Shown here piece after piece: positions 54,220 through 63,617 of a stretch of 64,000 nt of DNA (the stretch's first letter is position 1; each line of letters opens with the position of its first letter). The DNA is from Paracoccus aestuariivivens. GTDB taxonomy: Bacteria > Pseudomonadota > Alphaproteobacteria > Rhodobacterales > Rhodobacteraceae. The notes under the pieces were generated by a model. The model saw only the letters and a list, made by a program, of their open reading frames with translations. It searched no databases and was not told the DNA's origin. The translations under genes and the position numbers were made by a program. Where the stretch lies: NCBI RefSeq assembly GCF_009711225.1, contig NZ_WMIE01000009.1, positions 48,770-112,769 of the forward strand. The letters run 5' to 3'.

Positions 54220-54888
54220 ATGAAAGCTGCCGTCATTACCTTTCCCGGTTCGAATTGCGACCGCGATCTCGCCGTTGCGCTGAGCCAGGCCGGAGCCGAG
54301 GTGACGCGCGTCTGGCACAAGGACGAGGCGCTTCCCGCCGGAACCGATCTGGTTGCCGTGCCGGGCGGCTTTTCCTTCGGTGACTACCTGCGCTGCGGCG
54401 CCATCGCCGCCCATTCCCCCATCGCCAATGCCGTGCGCGCCCACGCTGCTGCCGGTGGCTATGTGTTGGGCATCTGCAACGGCTTCCAGATCCTGACCGA
54501 ACTGGGCTTGCTGCCGGGCGCGTTGATGCGCAACGCTGGCCTGACCTTCGTCTGCCGCGAGGTCGGTCTGCAGGTCGCGACCTCGGCAAGCCCCTTCACC
54601 GCAGGTTATGCCAAGGGTGATGTGATCCGCGTGCCGGTCGCCCACCATGACGGCAATTACCAGATCGACGCCGAGGGCTTGGCCGCGCTGAAGGATCAGG
54701 ACCGTATCGCCTTCACCTATGCGCCGGGCATCAACGGCTCGGTCGAGGATATCGCGGGCGTCCTGTCCGAGAACCGCCGCGTGCTGGGCATGATGCCCCA
54801 CCCTGAACGCGCCGCCGAATCGGCTCATGGCGGGACCGATGGCGCAAGGCTTTTTGCCGCGCTTGTGCAAGAGCTTGCCACAGTCTGA
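54220..54888 (+). CDS. purQ: Phosphoribosylformylglycinamidine synthase subunit PurQ
   Basis: 222 residues from the ATG at 54220, which gives the standard [14 protein letters not shown] start; a frame from 54151 is rejected. Class-I glutamine amidotransferase: nucleophile Cys in GICNGFQIL near residue 86 and catalytic His/Glu in MMPHPERA near 194-201. Supplies ammonia to PurL in purine synthesis. purS and purL are not adjacent in this window. Confidence 0.96.
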   Translation: MKAAVITFPGSNCDRDLAVALSQAGAEVTRVWHKDEALPAGTDLVAVPGGFSFGDYLRCGAIAAHSPIANAVRAHAAAGGYVLGICNGFQILTELGLLPGALMRNAGLTFVCREVGLQVATSASPFTAGYAKGDVIRVPVAHHDGNYQIDAEGLAALKDQDRIAFTYAPGINGSVEDIAGVLSENRRVLGMMPHPERAAESAHGGTDGARLFAALVQELATV

Positions 54889-54952
54889 CTTGAGTGCGTG
54901 ACATTTGCGCACTAGATTGGCTTGTCCCACATGAGGGGCAAGCCGGAGGCCC

Positions 54953-56749
54953 ATGCAGGAAGATGATCTAAGCACCGGATTGCCGGACGGCGGCAGGGCA
55001 GGGATGTCCGGCCGCTGGGGGTTGCGTGCTGTGATCGCGGCTCTGCTTGTGCTTGCGGTGGGCACGATCTGGTTCACCAATAGCTGGCTATCAGCCCGTT
55101 TTTCCGAGAATACCCGCGTCCGGACCGAACTGCGCTCGGCGCTTTACACCGGCAACCTGCTGTCCGAATTGCAGAGAACCTCGGTCGTGCCGCAACTGCT
55201 GGCACGTGACCCTGCATTGATCTCGGCGCTGACGGGGAATGATTTTTCGGGGACATCCGCACGGCTGATTTCCGCGCAGAAGGAAATCGGCGCGGCCTCG
55301 ATCCGGTTGCTGGATGCATCGGGGCGGACTGTCGGATCGACCGACCGCAATCTAATCGGCACGAATTACGTGCAAGAACCGTTCTATGTCGAGGCGCTGC
55401 GCTCCAAGGACACGGTCTTTACCGTCTCTCCCTCGCCGCAGGGTGTCTACGAATTTGCCTATTCCCGCGCCGTCGTCGCGGACGGGCGGACCTTGGGGGT
55501 CGTGGTCGTCGGCGCGGATCTGACCCGTCTGGTCCGGTCATGGGCCGGAATTTCCGATGCCATCGCCGTAACCGACAGCTCGGGCCAGATCATCCTGTCG
55601 ACCGAGCCGCGCTGGCGCGGACTGACGCTACCCGAGGCGCTGGCCGTCCGCTCCGCCCCGTCAGCGATTGCACGGGCGTTTCAGGTGACGGCGGACTGGA
55701 CCTCGCCTCCGGTCGATGCCTATGTGCAGGGCAAGGCGGTGATGCAGGCCGAGACGCGGATCCCGTTCCGTGGCTGGAAGATGATTGCCTTTACCACCTA
55801 TGATTCTGTCCGCGAGCGGGTGAACGCCGTTCTGGCCATGGTCATCATGGGCTTTGCCATTCTGTTGGCGGCGGTTTTCTATTTGCTGTCGCGTCGCGCA
55901 AGGGTCGAATCAGCGGCCTATATGCGGGAATCGGCCGATCTGCGGGCGCTGAACCTTCGCCTGACCCGCGAGATCGCCGAACGCGAGCGCGTTCAGCGCG
56001 AGTTGCGCGTGGCCGAGCAGACCGTGCAGCAGTCGTCGAAACTGGCGGCGCTGGGTGAGATGTCCGCGGGCGTCAGCCACGAATTGAACCAGCCACTGGC
56101 GGCGATGAAAACCTATCTGGCTGGTGCGCGACTGCTGTTGCAACGCGGTCGCTCGGAAGAGGCCATGTCCAGCTTCCAGCGCATCGACGATCTGGTCGAA
56201 CGGATGGGCGCGATTACCCGCCAGTTGAAATCCTATGCCCGCAAGGGCGGCGAAGCCTTTGAACCGGTGGATTTGCGCGCCGCGCTGTCCAGCGCGCTTG
56301 TCATGATGGAACCGCAATTGCGCAACCGCACGATCCGGTTGCAGCGCAGCATCCCGCGCTATCCGGTCATGGTTTACTGCGACAGGATCCGGCTGGAACA
56401 GGTCATCATCAACCTGCTCAGGAACGCTATCGACGCCATCAAGGCGGTGCGCGATCCCGCGATCGAGATCACGGTCAGTTCGGGCTCTCACGCATTCTTG
56501 TCCATTCAGGACAACGGTCCGGGCGTTTCCGATCTGGAAAAACTCTTCGAACCCTTCTTTACCACGAAGAAACCCGGCGAGGGCACCGGCCTTGGGCTTG
56601 CCATCTCGTCCGGAATTGCAGCCGATTTCGGTGGCCGCCTTACCGCGCATAATGCCGCGGACGAAGGAGGACGGGGCGCCGTATTCGAACTTGAGCTGCC
56701 GCTTTACGATCCGGCCCGCAAGGCTGTGGTCCCGGAAGCGGCAGAATGA
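54953..56749 (+). CDS. dctB: DctB-like sensor histidine kinase (C4-dicarboxylate type)
   Basis: 598 residues. Two membrane helices (about 24-45 and 292-312) flank a periplasmic tandem-PAS/Cache-type sensor region with TNYVQEPFYVEAL and GVYEFAYSRAV, typical of DctB. The HAMP-less linker leads to a coiled coil, then HisKA with MSAGVSHELNQPLAAMKT (phospho-His near residue 376) and HATPase_c with NLLRNAIDAIKA, DNGPGVSD and GTGLGLAI. It pairs with the response regulator 21 bases downstream. The C4-dicarboxylate ligand is inferred from family; no dctPQM transporter is in the window. Confidence 0.85.
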   Translation: MQEDDLSTGLPDGGRAGMSGRWGLRAVIAALLVLAVGTIWFTNSWLSARFSENTRVRTELRSALYTGNLLSELQRTSVVPQLLARDPALISALTGNDFSGTSARLISAQKEIGAASIRLLDASGRTVGSTDRNLIGTNYVQEPFYVEALRSKDTVFTVSPSPQGVYEFAYSRAVVADGRTLGVVVVGADLTRLVRSWAGISDAIAVTDSSGQIILSTEPRWRGLTLPEALAVRSAPSAIARAFQVTADWTSPPVDAYVQGKAVMQAETRIPFRGWKMIAFTTYDSVRERVNAVLAMVIMGFAILLAAVFYLLSRRARVESAAYMRESADLRALNLRLTREIAERERVQRELRVAEQTVQQSSKLAALGEMSAGVSHELNQPLAAMKTYLAGARLLLQRGRSEEAMSSFQRIDDLVERMGAITRQLKSYARKGGEAFEPVDLRAALSSALVMMEPQLRNRTIRLQRSIPRYPVMVYCDRIRLEQVIINLLRNAIDAIKAVRDPAIEITVSSGSHAFLSIQDNGPGVSDLEKLFEPFFTTKKPGEGTGLGLAISSGIAADFGGRLTAHNAADEGGRGAVFELELPLYDPARKAVVPEAAE

Positions 56750-56770
56750 CGATGGAAAGGTAACGCGCCA

Positions 56771-58096
56771 ATGAGCCGCACGATGAAGATTGCCGTGGTG
56801 GATGACGAACCGGATATGCGCGAGTCGATCCGGCAATGGCTGGCGTTGTCGGGTTTCGACACGGAAACCTTTGCCAGCGCTGATGATGCGCTGAAGGTGA
56901 TCTCGGCCGAGTGGCCGGGGGTCATCATCTCGGACATCCGGATGCCGGGAATGGACGGGATGGCGTTCCTCAAGCGCTTGATGGGAATCGATTCGGGTCT
57001 GCCGGTCATTATGATCACCGGTCATGGTGACGTTCCGATGGCGGTCGAGGCGATGCGGATCGGCGCGATGGACTTCATGGAGAAGCCCTTCAATCCCGAA
57101 CGCCTGACCGAACTGGTCAAGCGCGCGGGGCAGGCGCGCCGGATGACCCTGGACAACCGCGCGCTCCGTCGTGACTTGTCGGAAGGCCAGCAGGTCATGT
57201 CCAAGCTGATCGGCGCAAGTCCCGTGATGGACCGCTTGCGCGAGGATATTCTGGATCTGGGTCAGGCCGACGGCCATGTCCTGATCGACGGCGAGACCGG
57301 CACCGGCAAGACGCTGGTCGCCCATGCCCTGCATGCCGTGGGCCCGCGCGCCTCGAAGAAATTCGTGCCGATCTCCTGCGCGGCCTATAATGACGAGGTT
57401 CTGGCCGGAAAGCTGTTCGGGCCGGTCGAAAACGGATTGCCTGCGGTCGAGGAAGCCCGCGGCGGTACGCTTTGCCTTGAAGATATCGAGGCGCTGTCCG
57501 ATCCGTTGCAGGCCCGTCTACTGGCCTTCATCGCGGAACAGGGCGTGCCTGCCGAAACCCGCATCATCGCCATCTCGAACGCGCGTGGCGAAGGGCGCAA
57601 GGCCGAGGATTCGTTGCGTCCCGACCTGTTCTACCGCCTGACCGCGCTGAAAATCACCCTGCCTCCGCTTCGTTCGCGCGGCGAGGACATCCTGTCGCTG
57701 TTCACGCGTATGACCGAGCAGTTCAGCGAGGAATATGGCTGCGAACCGCCGCAGGTCACCGCGCAGGAGGCCGCCCAGCTGTTGCAGGCGCCTTGGCCGG
57801 GCAATGTGCGTCAACTGATCAACGTCGCTGAACGTGCGGTGCTGCAGAACCGTCGCGGCTCGGGTTCGATCGCGTCGTTGTTGATGGCGGATGGCGAGGA
57901 CACGCAGGAAGCCACAACGACCGAGGGCAAACCACTGAAGGAATATGTCGAGAGCTTCGAGAAGATGCTGATCGACAACACAATGCGTCGCCACAAGGGC
58001 AGCATCGCAGCCGTCATGGACGAGCTTTGCCTGCCGCGCCGGACGCTGAACGAGAAAATGGCAAAATACGGTCTGAGCCGCGGCGATTACCTTTGA
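56771..58096 (+). CDS. dctD: DctD/NtrC-like response regulator lacking the sigma-54 GAFTGA loop
   Basis: 441 residues. Receiver domain with phospho-Asp in IISDIRMPGMDG (near 51-62), AAA+ domain with Walker A GETGTGKT (near 174-181), Walker B-like GGTLCLEDIEAL, arginine-finger RPDLFYRL, and a Fis-type helix-turn-helix at the C-terminus (IAAVMDELCLPRRTLNEKM). Between LFG and GGTL, where NtrC/DctD proteins have GHEKGAFTGA and neighbours, it reads LFGPVENGLPAVEEARGGTL, so the GAFTGA loop is absent. It may therefore act without sigma-54, like NtrC of Rhodobacter capsulatus. Confidence 0.87.
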   Translation: MSRTMKIAVVDDEPDMRESIRQWLALSGFDTETFASADDALKVISAEWPGVIISDIRMPGMDGMAFLKRLMGIDSGLPVIMITGHGDVPMAVEAMRIGAMDFMEKPFNPERLTELVKRAGQARRMTLDNRALRRDLSEGQQVMSKLIGASPVMDRLREDILDLGQADGHVLIDGETGTGKTLVAHALHAVGPRASKKFVPISCAAYNDEVLAGKLFGPVENGLPAVEEARGGTLCLEDIEALSDPLQARLLAFIAEQGVPAETRIIAISNARGEGRKAEDSLRPDLFYRLTALKITLPPLRSRGEDILSLFTRMTEQFSEEYGCEPPQVTAQEAAQLLQAPWPGNVRQLINVAERAVLQNRRGSGSIASLLMADGEDTQEATTTEGKPLKEYVESFEKMLIDNTMRRHKGSIAAVMDELCLPRRTLNEKMAKYGLSRGDYL

Positions 58097-58190
58097 TCGT
58101 CTAAAGCGGGTCAGAGCTGTGGCATCGGCGATGTCGATGTCACAGGTGTCGGGCTTGTGCAGCTTGCGTCACATTCGGTTGAAAAACCCA

Positions 58191-58220
58191 TTGTAACGGC
58201 GCTGACTTCCCCGCTATCTT
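58191..58220 (+). promoter_or_regulatory. Candidate sigma-70 promoter for rne
   Basis: TTGTAA (58191-58196), 18-base spacer, TATCTT (58215-58220). It would give a leader of about 355 nt. Match is moderate, not proof. Confidence 0.35.
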
Positions 58221-58454
58221 GCTCGCAAGGGGCGGCCTTCGCAATTTTCGGTTGCTTGCCCCCATCAGTTTCGCAGCGCGTCTGCTAGCCGCGACACCCG
58301 AAAAGTGCCGGCTGTGCCAAGCGCGGAAAATCGCACCCATGCCCCGACGGGGCCTCTGGGTATCCGTGATCGCCGCCCGGACTGCCAAAAGGTGGATCGG
58401 GCCAAGAAAGGTAAACAGACGCGATGGATCGCGCTGAGCAGCTTGATCGGCAAC

Positions 58455-58480
58455 GGTGTCAGGGGAAAGCCCTTGACGCC
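58455..58480 (+). ncRNA. Stem-loop in the RNase E 5' leader
   Basis: GGTGTCAGGG pairs with CCC-T-TGACGCC (one bulge, one G-U) around a GAAA-type loop. In other bacteria hairpins in the rne leader let RNase E cleave its own mRNA; here that function is inferred only from position. Confidence 0.4.
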
Positions 58481-58583
58481 GCGATTGCTGTTGTCTGCGC
58501 GGCGCGTCGCGTCCCCATATTGAACGGTCGTTCGCCAGCGCCCCCTTTGCGCGCAGGTAGGAGGCCGTCCGAAAGTCGGAAAC

Positions 58584-61166
58584 ATGTCAAAGAAAATGCT
58601 TATCGACGCCACGCATGCCGAGGAGACTCGGGTTGTCGTGGTGGATGGAACCAAGGTTGAGGAGTTCGACTTCGAAACCGTCAACAAGCGGCAGCTTGCT
58701 GGCAACATCTATCTGGCCAAGGTAACACGGGTCGAACCCTCGTTGCAGGCCGCGTTCGTGGATTACGGTGGAAACCGCCACGGCTTCCTTGCCTTCGCCG
58801 AGATCCACCCGGATTATTACCAGATCCCGGCTGCCGACCGTAAGGCGCTGCTCGACGAAGAACGTCAGGCCGCCGCTGCCGATAACGATGACGACGAAAA
58901 GCCCAAGCGCAGTTCGTCATCGCGCCGCCGCAAGGCCTCGAAGCCGGCAGCCGCCGATACGGGCGATGTTGTCGTGTCCGAGGAAATCGCCGGCATGACT
59001 GTGGTGGACACCTCGGAAGGCGAGGGCGATGTCGTCGCGCTGGTCGAGACTGCCGAAACCGCAATCCCTGTGCATGATCACGCTGACGAAGACGGCGGCG
59101 ACGATCATGCTGATGACGATGCGATCGAGTCGATTGCCGAAGAAGACGTGGCCGAGGAAATCGCGCCGCCGAAAAAATCGCGTCCGCGTCGCTATAAAAT
59201 TCAGGAAGTGATCAAGGTCCGGCAGATCATGCTGGTTCAGGTCGTCAAGGAAGAGCGCGGCAACAAGGGCGCGGCCCTGACCACCTATCTGTCGCTGGCC
59301 GGTCGTTACTGCGTCTTGATGCCGAACACCGCGCGCGGTGGCGGGATCAGCCGCAAGATCACCAATGCCGCTGACCGCAAGAAGCTGAAGGAAATCGCCT
59401 CCGAGTTGGAGGTTCCGGAAGGCGCGGGCCTGATTATCCGCACCGCTGGCAGCCAGCGCACCCGGACCGAGATCCGCCGCGACTACGAATATCTGATGCG
59501 GCTTTGGGAGCAGATCCGCGAACTGACCTTCAAGTCGATCGCGCCTGCGCCGGTCTATGAGGAAGGCGATTTGATCAAGCGGACGATCCGCGACATCTAC
59601 TCGAAGGAAATCGACGAGGTTCTCGTCGAGGGCGAGCGCGGCTACCGCACCGCCAAGGACTTCATGAAGATGATCATGCCGTCCCACTCGAAGAACGTGA
59701 AGCATTACACCGATCCGATGCCGCTTTACGCACGCTATCAGGTGGAAAGCTATCTGGGCGGCATGTTCAATCCGGTCGTCCAGTTGAAGTCGGGCGGTTA
59801 CATCGTCATCGGCGTGACCGAGGCGCTGGTTGCCATCGATGTGAACTCGGGCCGCGCCACCAAGGAAGGCTCGATCGAGGATACGGCGGTCAAGACCAAC
59901 CTTGAAGCCGCCGAAGAAATCGCCCGCCAATTGCGCCTGCGTGACCTTGCCGGTCTGATCGTGATCGACTTCATCGACATGGAAGAGCGCAAGAACAACG
60001 CCGCCGTCGAGAAGCGCTTCAAGGACAAGCTGAAAACCGACCGCGCCCGCATTCAGGTCGGCCGCATCTCGGGCTTCGGCCTGCTGGAGATGTCGCGTCA
60101 GCGCCTGCGTCCGGGGATGCTGGAATCGACTACGCAGCCTTGCGCGCATTGCCACGGCACCGGCCTGATCCGCAGCGATGACAGCCTTGCGCTGACCATC
60201 CTGCGCGGAATCGAGGAAGAAGGTACCCGCAAGCGGTCGCGCGAAGTGCTGGTCAAGGCTCCAATTGCCGTTGCCAACTTCCTGATGAACGCCAAACGCG
60301 AGCATATCGCGGGTATCGAGGCGCGTTACGGTATGTCCGTCCGCGTCGAGGCCGATCCGACGCTGATCTCGCCCGATTATGCGATCGAGAAGTTCAAGAC
60401 CGCGACTCGGAACGTCCCGGAGGTTGTTTCGCCGGTCGTTTCGGTTGACGCCAAGCTGATGGCGCAGATCGACGATGAGGACTTCATCGAGGATGAGGTC
60501 GAGATCGAGGAAGAGGATCGCGCCGAAGAAGCCGTGGTCGAAGCGCGTTCGGAAGAAGCGCGTTCGGAAGAGGTTCGCGCCGAGAATGGCGAAGGCAGTG
60601 GCAAGTCGCGTCGCCGTCGCCGTCGTCGCCGCCGCAATGGCCGCAATGGCGAAGAAGGTGCTACCGCTGAGGATCAATCCGGTGACGATCAAGCCAGCGA
60701 TGATCTGGCGTCCGAAGATGAAGTCGAGCCGGAAGTCGCAGCTGAGGTCGCCGTTGCGGATGTGGCTCCGGCGGACGCCGCCCCTACTGAGGACGCTCCT
60801 AGCGAGCCCGCAAATGCCGCCGCTACACCGCGACGCAACTCGCGTCGCCGTAAGGCGCCTGCACCTGTGGAAGCTGCCGCCGTCGTTGAGGCAGTTGAAG
60901 CCGTAGCTGTCGAAGAAGCAGCTGCGTCGGAAGCGGGCGAGCCTGTTGCCGATCTGTCCGCTTCTGAAGTGATCGAGCAGATTTCCGAGGTCGCGGCCGA
61001 GCCGGTCGCTGAAGTCCCGGCCGTAGAACCTGCCGAGGTCTTGGTCGAAACCGTTCTGCCCGTGGCCGAACCGGAACCCCGATCCGAGCCGCAGCCCGAA
61101 CCGGCATTGACGGCCGAGAACGACACGGCACGTCCCAAACGACGCGGTTGGTGGTCGCTCGGCTGA
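58584..61166 (+). CDS. rne: Ribonuclease E
   Basis: 860 residues. N-terminus MSKKMLIDATHAEETRVVVV is the alphaproteobacterial RNase E start. The S1 domain carries a long acidic/basic insertion (about residues 95-205, Glu/Asp/Ala/Lys-rich), as in related alphaproteobacteria. Catalytic Asp residues lie in VAIDVNSGRATK (near 415) and LIVIDFIDMEERK (near 455), and the zinc-link is TQPCAHCHGTG (near 513-523). The C-terminal 230 residues are Glu/Ala-rich with an Arg-rich block (SRRRRRRRRNGRN near 675-690) and serve as degradosome and RNA-binding scaffold. Cleaves mRNA and rRNA/tRNA precursors. Confidence 0.96.
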   Translation: MSKKMLIDATHAEETRVVVVDGTKVEEFDFETVNKRQLAGNIYLAKVTRVEPSLQAAFVDYGGNRHGFLAFAEIHPDYYQIPAADRKALLDEERQAAAADNDDDEKPKRSSSSRRRKASKPAAADTGDVVVSEEIAGMTVVDTSEGEGDVVALVETAETAIPVHDHADEDGGDDHADDDAIESIAEEDVAEEIAPPKKSRPRRYKIQEVIKVRQIMLVQVVKEERGNKGAALTTYLSLAGRYCVLMPNTARGGGISRKITNAADRKKLKEIASELEVPEGAGLIIRTAGSQRTRTEIRRDYEYLMRLWEQIRELTFKSIAPAPVYEEGDLIKRTIRDIYSKEIDEVLVEGERGYRTAKDFMKMIMPSHSKNVKHYTDPMPLYARYQVESYLGGMFNPVVQLKSGGYIVIGVTEALVAIDVNSGRATKEGSIEDTAVKTNLEAAEEIARQLRLRDLAGLIVIDFIDMEERKNNAAVEKRFKDKLKTDRARIQVGRISGFGLLEMSRQRLRPGMLESTTQPCAHCHGTGLIRSDDSLALTILRGIEEEGTRKRSREVLVKAPIAVANFLMNAKREHIAGIEARYGMSVRVEADPTLISPDYAIEKFKTATRNVPEVVSPVVSVDAKLMAQIDDEDFIEDEVEIEEEDRAEEAVVEARSEEARSEEVRAENGEGSGKSRRRRRRRRRNGRNGEEGATAEDQSGDDQASDDLASEDEVEPEVAAEVAVADVAPADAAPTEDAPSEPANAAATPRRNSRRRKAPAPVEAAAVVEAVEAVAVEEAAASEAGEPVADLSASEVIEQISEVAAEPVAEVPAVEPAEVLVETVLPVAEPEPRSEPQPEPALTAENDTARPKRRGWWSLG

Positions 61167-61195
61167 GCCTTCTGCAACAATAACATAAGATTGAC

Positions 61196-61222
61196 AGGCG
61201 CGGGACTTTCCCGCGCCTTTCT
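61196..61222 (+). terminator. Terminator after rne
   Basis: AGGCGCGGGA (61196-61205), loop CTT, TCCCGCGCCT (61209-61218), then TTCT. Perfect 10-bp GC stem. Confidence 0.88.
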
Positions 61223-61242
61223 CATGGCGCAATCTGCCGCTC

Positions 61243-61986
61243 ATGTTGGGAATCGAACTTGCAGATGCCGCCTTCTTGCCTGCCGCGACGGTCGCGCTGC
61301 TGGCGGGGATTCTTTCTTTCTTGTCGCCGTGCGTTCTGCCGATCGTGCCGCCCTATCTGGCCTATATGACCGGAGTTGGCGTCGGGGGACTGAAAACAGG
61401 CGAACGCAGCGCCGTGCTGCCCGCGGTGTTCTTCGTGCTTGGGCTGTCGACCGTATTTCTGCTGATGGGCATGGCAGCCTCGGCCTTCGGGCGGATGTTC
61501 CTGCAATGGCAGGATTGGCTGTCGCGCGGGGCAGGGGCGGTCGTCATCATTCTGGGTCTGCATTTCCTGCACATCATCCGCATCCCGATCCTCGATACGG
61601 AAGCGCGTCTGGATACGGGTGAACGTGGCGGCAGCACCTTCGGGGCCTATATCCTCGGACTGGCCTTCGCCTTTGGCTGGACCCCGTGCATCGGGCCGCA
61701 ACTGGGCATGATCCTGTCGCTTGCGGCCACCGGAGGCGAGGCGGGCCGTGGCGCGTCGCTGCTTGCGATCTATGCGCTCGGGTTGGGCATCCCGTTCCTG
61801 CTATCGGCGATCTTCATCAACCGCGCGATGGGACTGATGAACCGCATCAAGCCGCATCTGAAACTGATCGAGCGGCTCATGGGCGGTTTGCTGGTGATCG
61901 TCGGGCTTGCCCTGCTGACCGGAGCCTTCCCTGCTTTTGCCTATTGGCTGCTGGAAACTTTCCCTTGGCTCGCGGCGCTGGGTTAA
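61243..61986 (+). CDS. ccdA: Cytochrome c biogenesis protein CcdA
   Basis: 247 residues with six hydrophobic segments. The redox-active cysteines lie in SFLSPCVLPIVPPYLAYMTG (near residue 30) and GWTPCIGP (near 150), the two CcdA signatures. It passes reducing equivalents across the inner membrane to periplasmic thioredoxin-like proteins such as CcmG, for haem attachment in cytochrome c maturation. No ccm genes are adjacent. Confidence 0.94.
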   Translation: MLGIELADAAFLPAATVALLAGILSFLSPCVLPIVPPYLAYMTGVGVGGLKTGERSAVLPAVFFVLGLSTVFLLMGMAASAFGRMFLQWQDWLSRGAGAVVIILGLHFLHIIRIPILDTEARLDTGERGGSTFGAYILGLAFAFGWTPCIGPQLGMILSLAATGGEAGRGASLLAIYALGLGIPFLLSAIFINRAMGLMNRIKPHLKLIERLMGGLLVIVGLALLTGAFPAFAYWLLETFPWLAALG

Positions 61987-62043
61987 CCTTGCAATCCTGT
62001 CCCCTTCCCAGCCAGGCTGCGCGCAAAGACGACGGGGGACGGA

Positions 62044-62496
62044 ATGACATTGCTGATGGATATTGCTGCGTTGAACGCTTTTCTGGGGCGCGAGTTTCCG
62101 CAGATCGCAGACCAGATCAGGGTGGATGGACTTGACGATGACCGCCTGACCGCGCGTTTGGTCGTGGCGGAAAGCCACCTTCGGCCCGGAGGCACGGTCA
62201 GCGGTCCGTCCATGTTCGCGCTTGCCGATGTGACGATCTATCTGGCGATCCTCGCGCGGATAGGTGAGGTGGCTTTAGCGGTCACGACGAATGCCTCGAT
62301 CGACTTCATGCGCAAACCCGAGGCCGGACGCGATCTTTTGGCCGATTGCCGTATCCTCAAGCTGGGAAAGGTACTGGCGGTTGGTGAGGTTCTGATCCGT
62401 TCCGAGGGGGTATCCGATCCGGTCGCGAGATGTTCGATGACCTACTCGATTCCTCCAAAACCGTCGAAAATTCGCGACGTAACTTGCGGTATCTAG
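62044..62496 (+). CDS. PaaI-like hotdog-fold thioesterase
   Basis: 150 residues. The hotdog signature HLRPGGTVSGPSMFALADV (residues 41-59) contains the Gly/Pro loop and the Asp typical of PaaI-type acyl-CoA thioesterases, followed by TNASIDFMRKP. No signal peptide. Start ATG at 62044 preceded by GGGGGACGGA. Its stop codon lies inside the 14-bp palindrome GGTATCTAGATACC (62488-62501). Substrate unknown. Confidence 0.88.
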   Translation: MTLLMDIAALNAFLGREFPQIADQIRVDGLDDDRLTARLVVAESHLRPGGTVSGPSMFALADVTIYLAILARIGEVALAVTTNASIDFMRKPEAGRDLLADCRILKLGKVLAVGEVLIRSEGVSDPVARCSMTYSIPPKPSKIRDVTCGI

Positions 62497-62549
62497 ATAC
62501 CTATTTCATAACGTATTGGTTTTGAATAATTAAATGAGTATCGCGGCTC

Positions 62550-62578
62550 TTGATTCGTGACCGCGTTTCGCCGATATA
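62550..62578 (+). promoter_or_regulatory. Candidate sigma-70 promoter for rplM-rpsI
   Basis: TTGATT (62550-62555), 17-base spacer, GATATA (62573-62578). Transcription would begin near 62585, leaving a short leader of about 30 nt before rplM. The region is AT-richer than its surroundings. Confidence 0.5.
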
Positions 62579-62614
62579 CCGTCATCTCGAATTACACCCC
62601 TAAAGGGACGACCG

Positions 62615-63079
62615 ATGAAAACCTATACCGCGAAACCGGCGGAGATCGAGAAGAAGTGGATCCTGATCGACGCCGAGGGCGTTGTTCTGGGCCGTCTTGC
62701 TACGATCGTTGCTATGCGCCTGCGTGGCAAACACAAGCCGACCTTCACTCCGCACATGGACATGGGCGACAATGTCATCATCATCAACGCCGACAAGGTG
62801 CAGATGACCGGCGACAAGCGCGATGCCAAGAAATACTACTGGCACACCGGCCACCCGGGCGGCATCAAGCACCGCACCGCACGCCAAGTGCTGGAAGGCG
62901 CCCACCCCGAGCGCGTCGTGATCAAAGCCGTTGAGCGCATGATCTCGCGCAACAAACTGGGCCGTCAGCAAATGACCAACCTGCGCGTTTATGCGGGTGC
63001 CGAGCACCAGCACGAAGCTCAGCAGCCCGAAGTTCTGGACGTCAAGTCCATGAACCCCAAGAACACCCGGAGCGCGTAA
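62615..63079 (+). CDS. rplM: 50S ribosomal protein L13
   Basis: 154 residues. The N-terminal [20 protein letters not shown] and the core blocks [37 protein letters not shown] and [17 protein letters not shown] are those of bacterial L13. AAAGGGACGACC precedes the ATG. First gene of the rplM-rpsI operon; rpsI starts 3 bases after its stop. Confidence 0.98.
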   Translation: MKTYTAKPAEIEKKWILIDAEGVVLGRLATIVAMRLRGKHKPTFTPHMDMGDNVIIINADKVQMTGDKRDAKKYYWHTGHPGGIKHRTARQVLEGAHPERVVIKAVERMISRNKLGRQQMTNLRVYAGAEHQHEAQQPEVLDVKSMNPKNTRSA

Positions 63080-63082
63080 ACC

Positions 63083-63565
63083 ATGGTCGAAGACATCAAA
63101 ACTCTGGATGATCTGAAATCGGTCACCACGGCAGCCGCTGTTGCCGAAGCTCCGCTCCACGTCGCTCAGCGCGATGCTCTGGGTCGTGCCTATGCAACCG
63201 GCAAGCGTAAAGACGCTGTCGCTCGCGTTTGGGTGAAACCGGGTTCGGGCAAAGTCGTCGTCAACGGCAAAGACATGTCGGCCTATTTCGCCCGTCCGGT
63301 GCTGCAGATGATCCTGCGTCAGCCTTTCGAGGTTGCCGGTGTCGTCGATCAGTACGACGTGTTCGCAACCGTTGCCGGTGGTGGTCTGTCGGGTCAAGCC
63401 GGTGCGGTCAAGCACGGCATCTCGAAAGCGCTGCAACTGCACGAGCCGTCGCTGCGCGCCGCTCTGAAAGCCGCTGGCTTCCTGACCCGCGACTCGCGCG
63501 TCGTCGAGCGTAAGAAATACGGTAAGGCAAAAGCCCGCCGTTCGTTCCAGTTCTCGAAGCGCTGA
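63083..63565 (+). CDS. rpsI: 30S ribosomal protein S9
   Basis: 160 residues. The core [36 protein letters not shown] and the C-terminal [20 protein letters not shown] with a final KR are classic S9; the basic tail reaches the P-site tRNA. An N-terminal extension of about 30 residues ([12 protein letters not shown] and onwards) is typical of alphaproteobacteria. Confidence 0.98.
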   Translation: MVEDIKTLDDLKSVTTAAAVAEAPLHVAQRDALGRAYATGKRKDAVARVWVKPGSGKVVVNGKDMSAYFARPVLQMILRQPFEVAGVVDQYDVFATVAGGGLSGQAGAVKHGISKALQLHEPSLRAALKAAGFLTRDSRVVERKKYGKAKARRSFQFSKR

Positions 63566-63588
63566 TTTCAGCTCTTTCTGGAATACGG

Positions 63589-63617
63589 AAACGCGGTCCT
63601 TCGGGGCCGCGTTTTTC
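63589..63617 (+). terminator. Terminator after rplM-rpsI
   Basis: AAACGCGG (63589-63596) and CCGCGTTT (63607-63614) with additional inner pairing, then TTC. Ends the ribosomal-protein operon. Confidence 0.85.

Larger units (their letters stand above)
58097..58583. other. 487-bp region holding the RNase E promoter and leader
   Basis: No credible gene; short frames here lack protein-like composition and ribosome-binding sites. It contains a candidate sigma-70 promoter near 58191-58220, a small hairpin GCCCC-GAC-GGGGC (58341-58353), and a stronger stem-loop at 58455-58480. A purine-rich AGGAGG at 58558-58563 sits about 20 bases before the RNase E ATG, unusually far. Confidence 0.55.

Noticed and set aside
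58917..61244. 775-codon minus-strand frame opposite rne
   Set aside because: Antisense shadow of RNase E; it starts beyond the terminator and has no recognisable domain.
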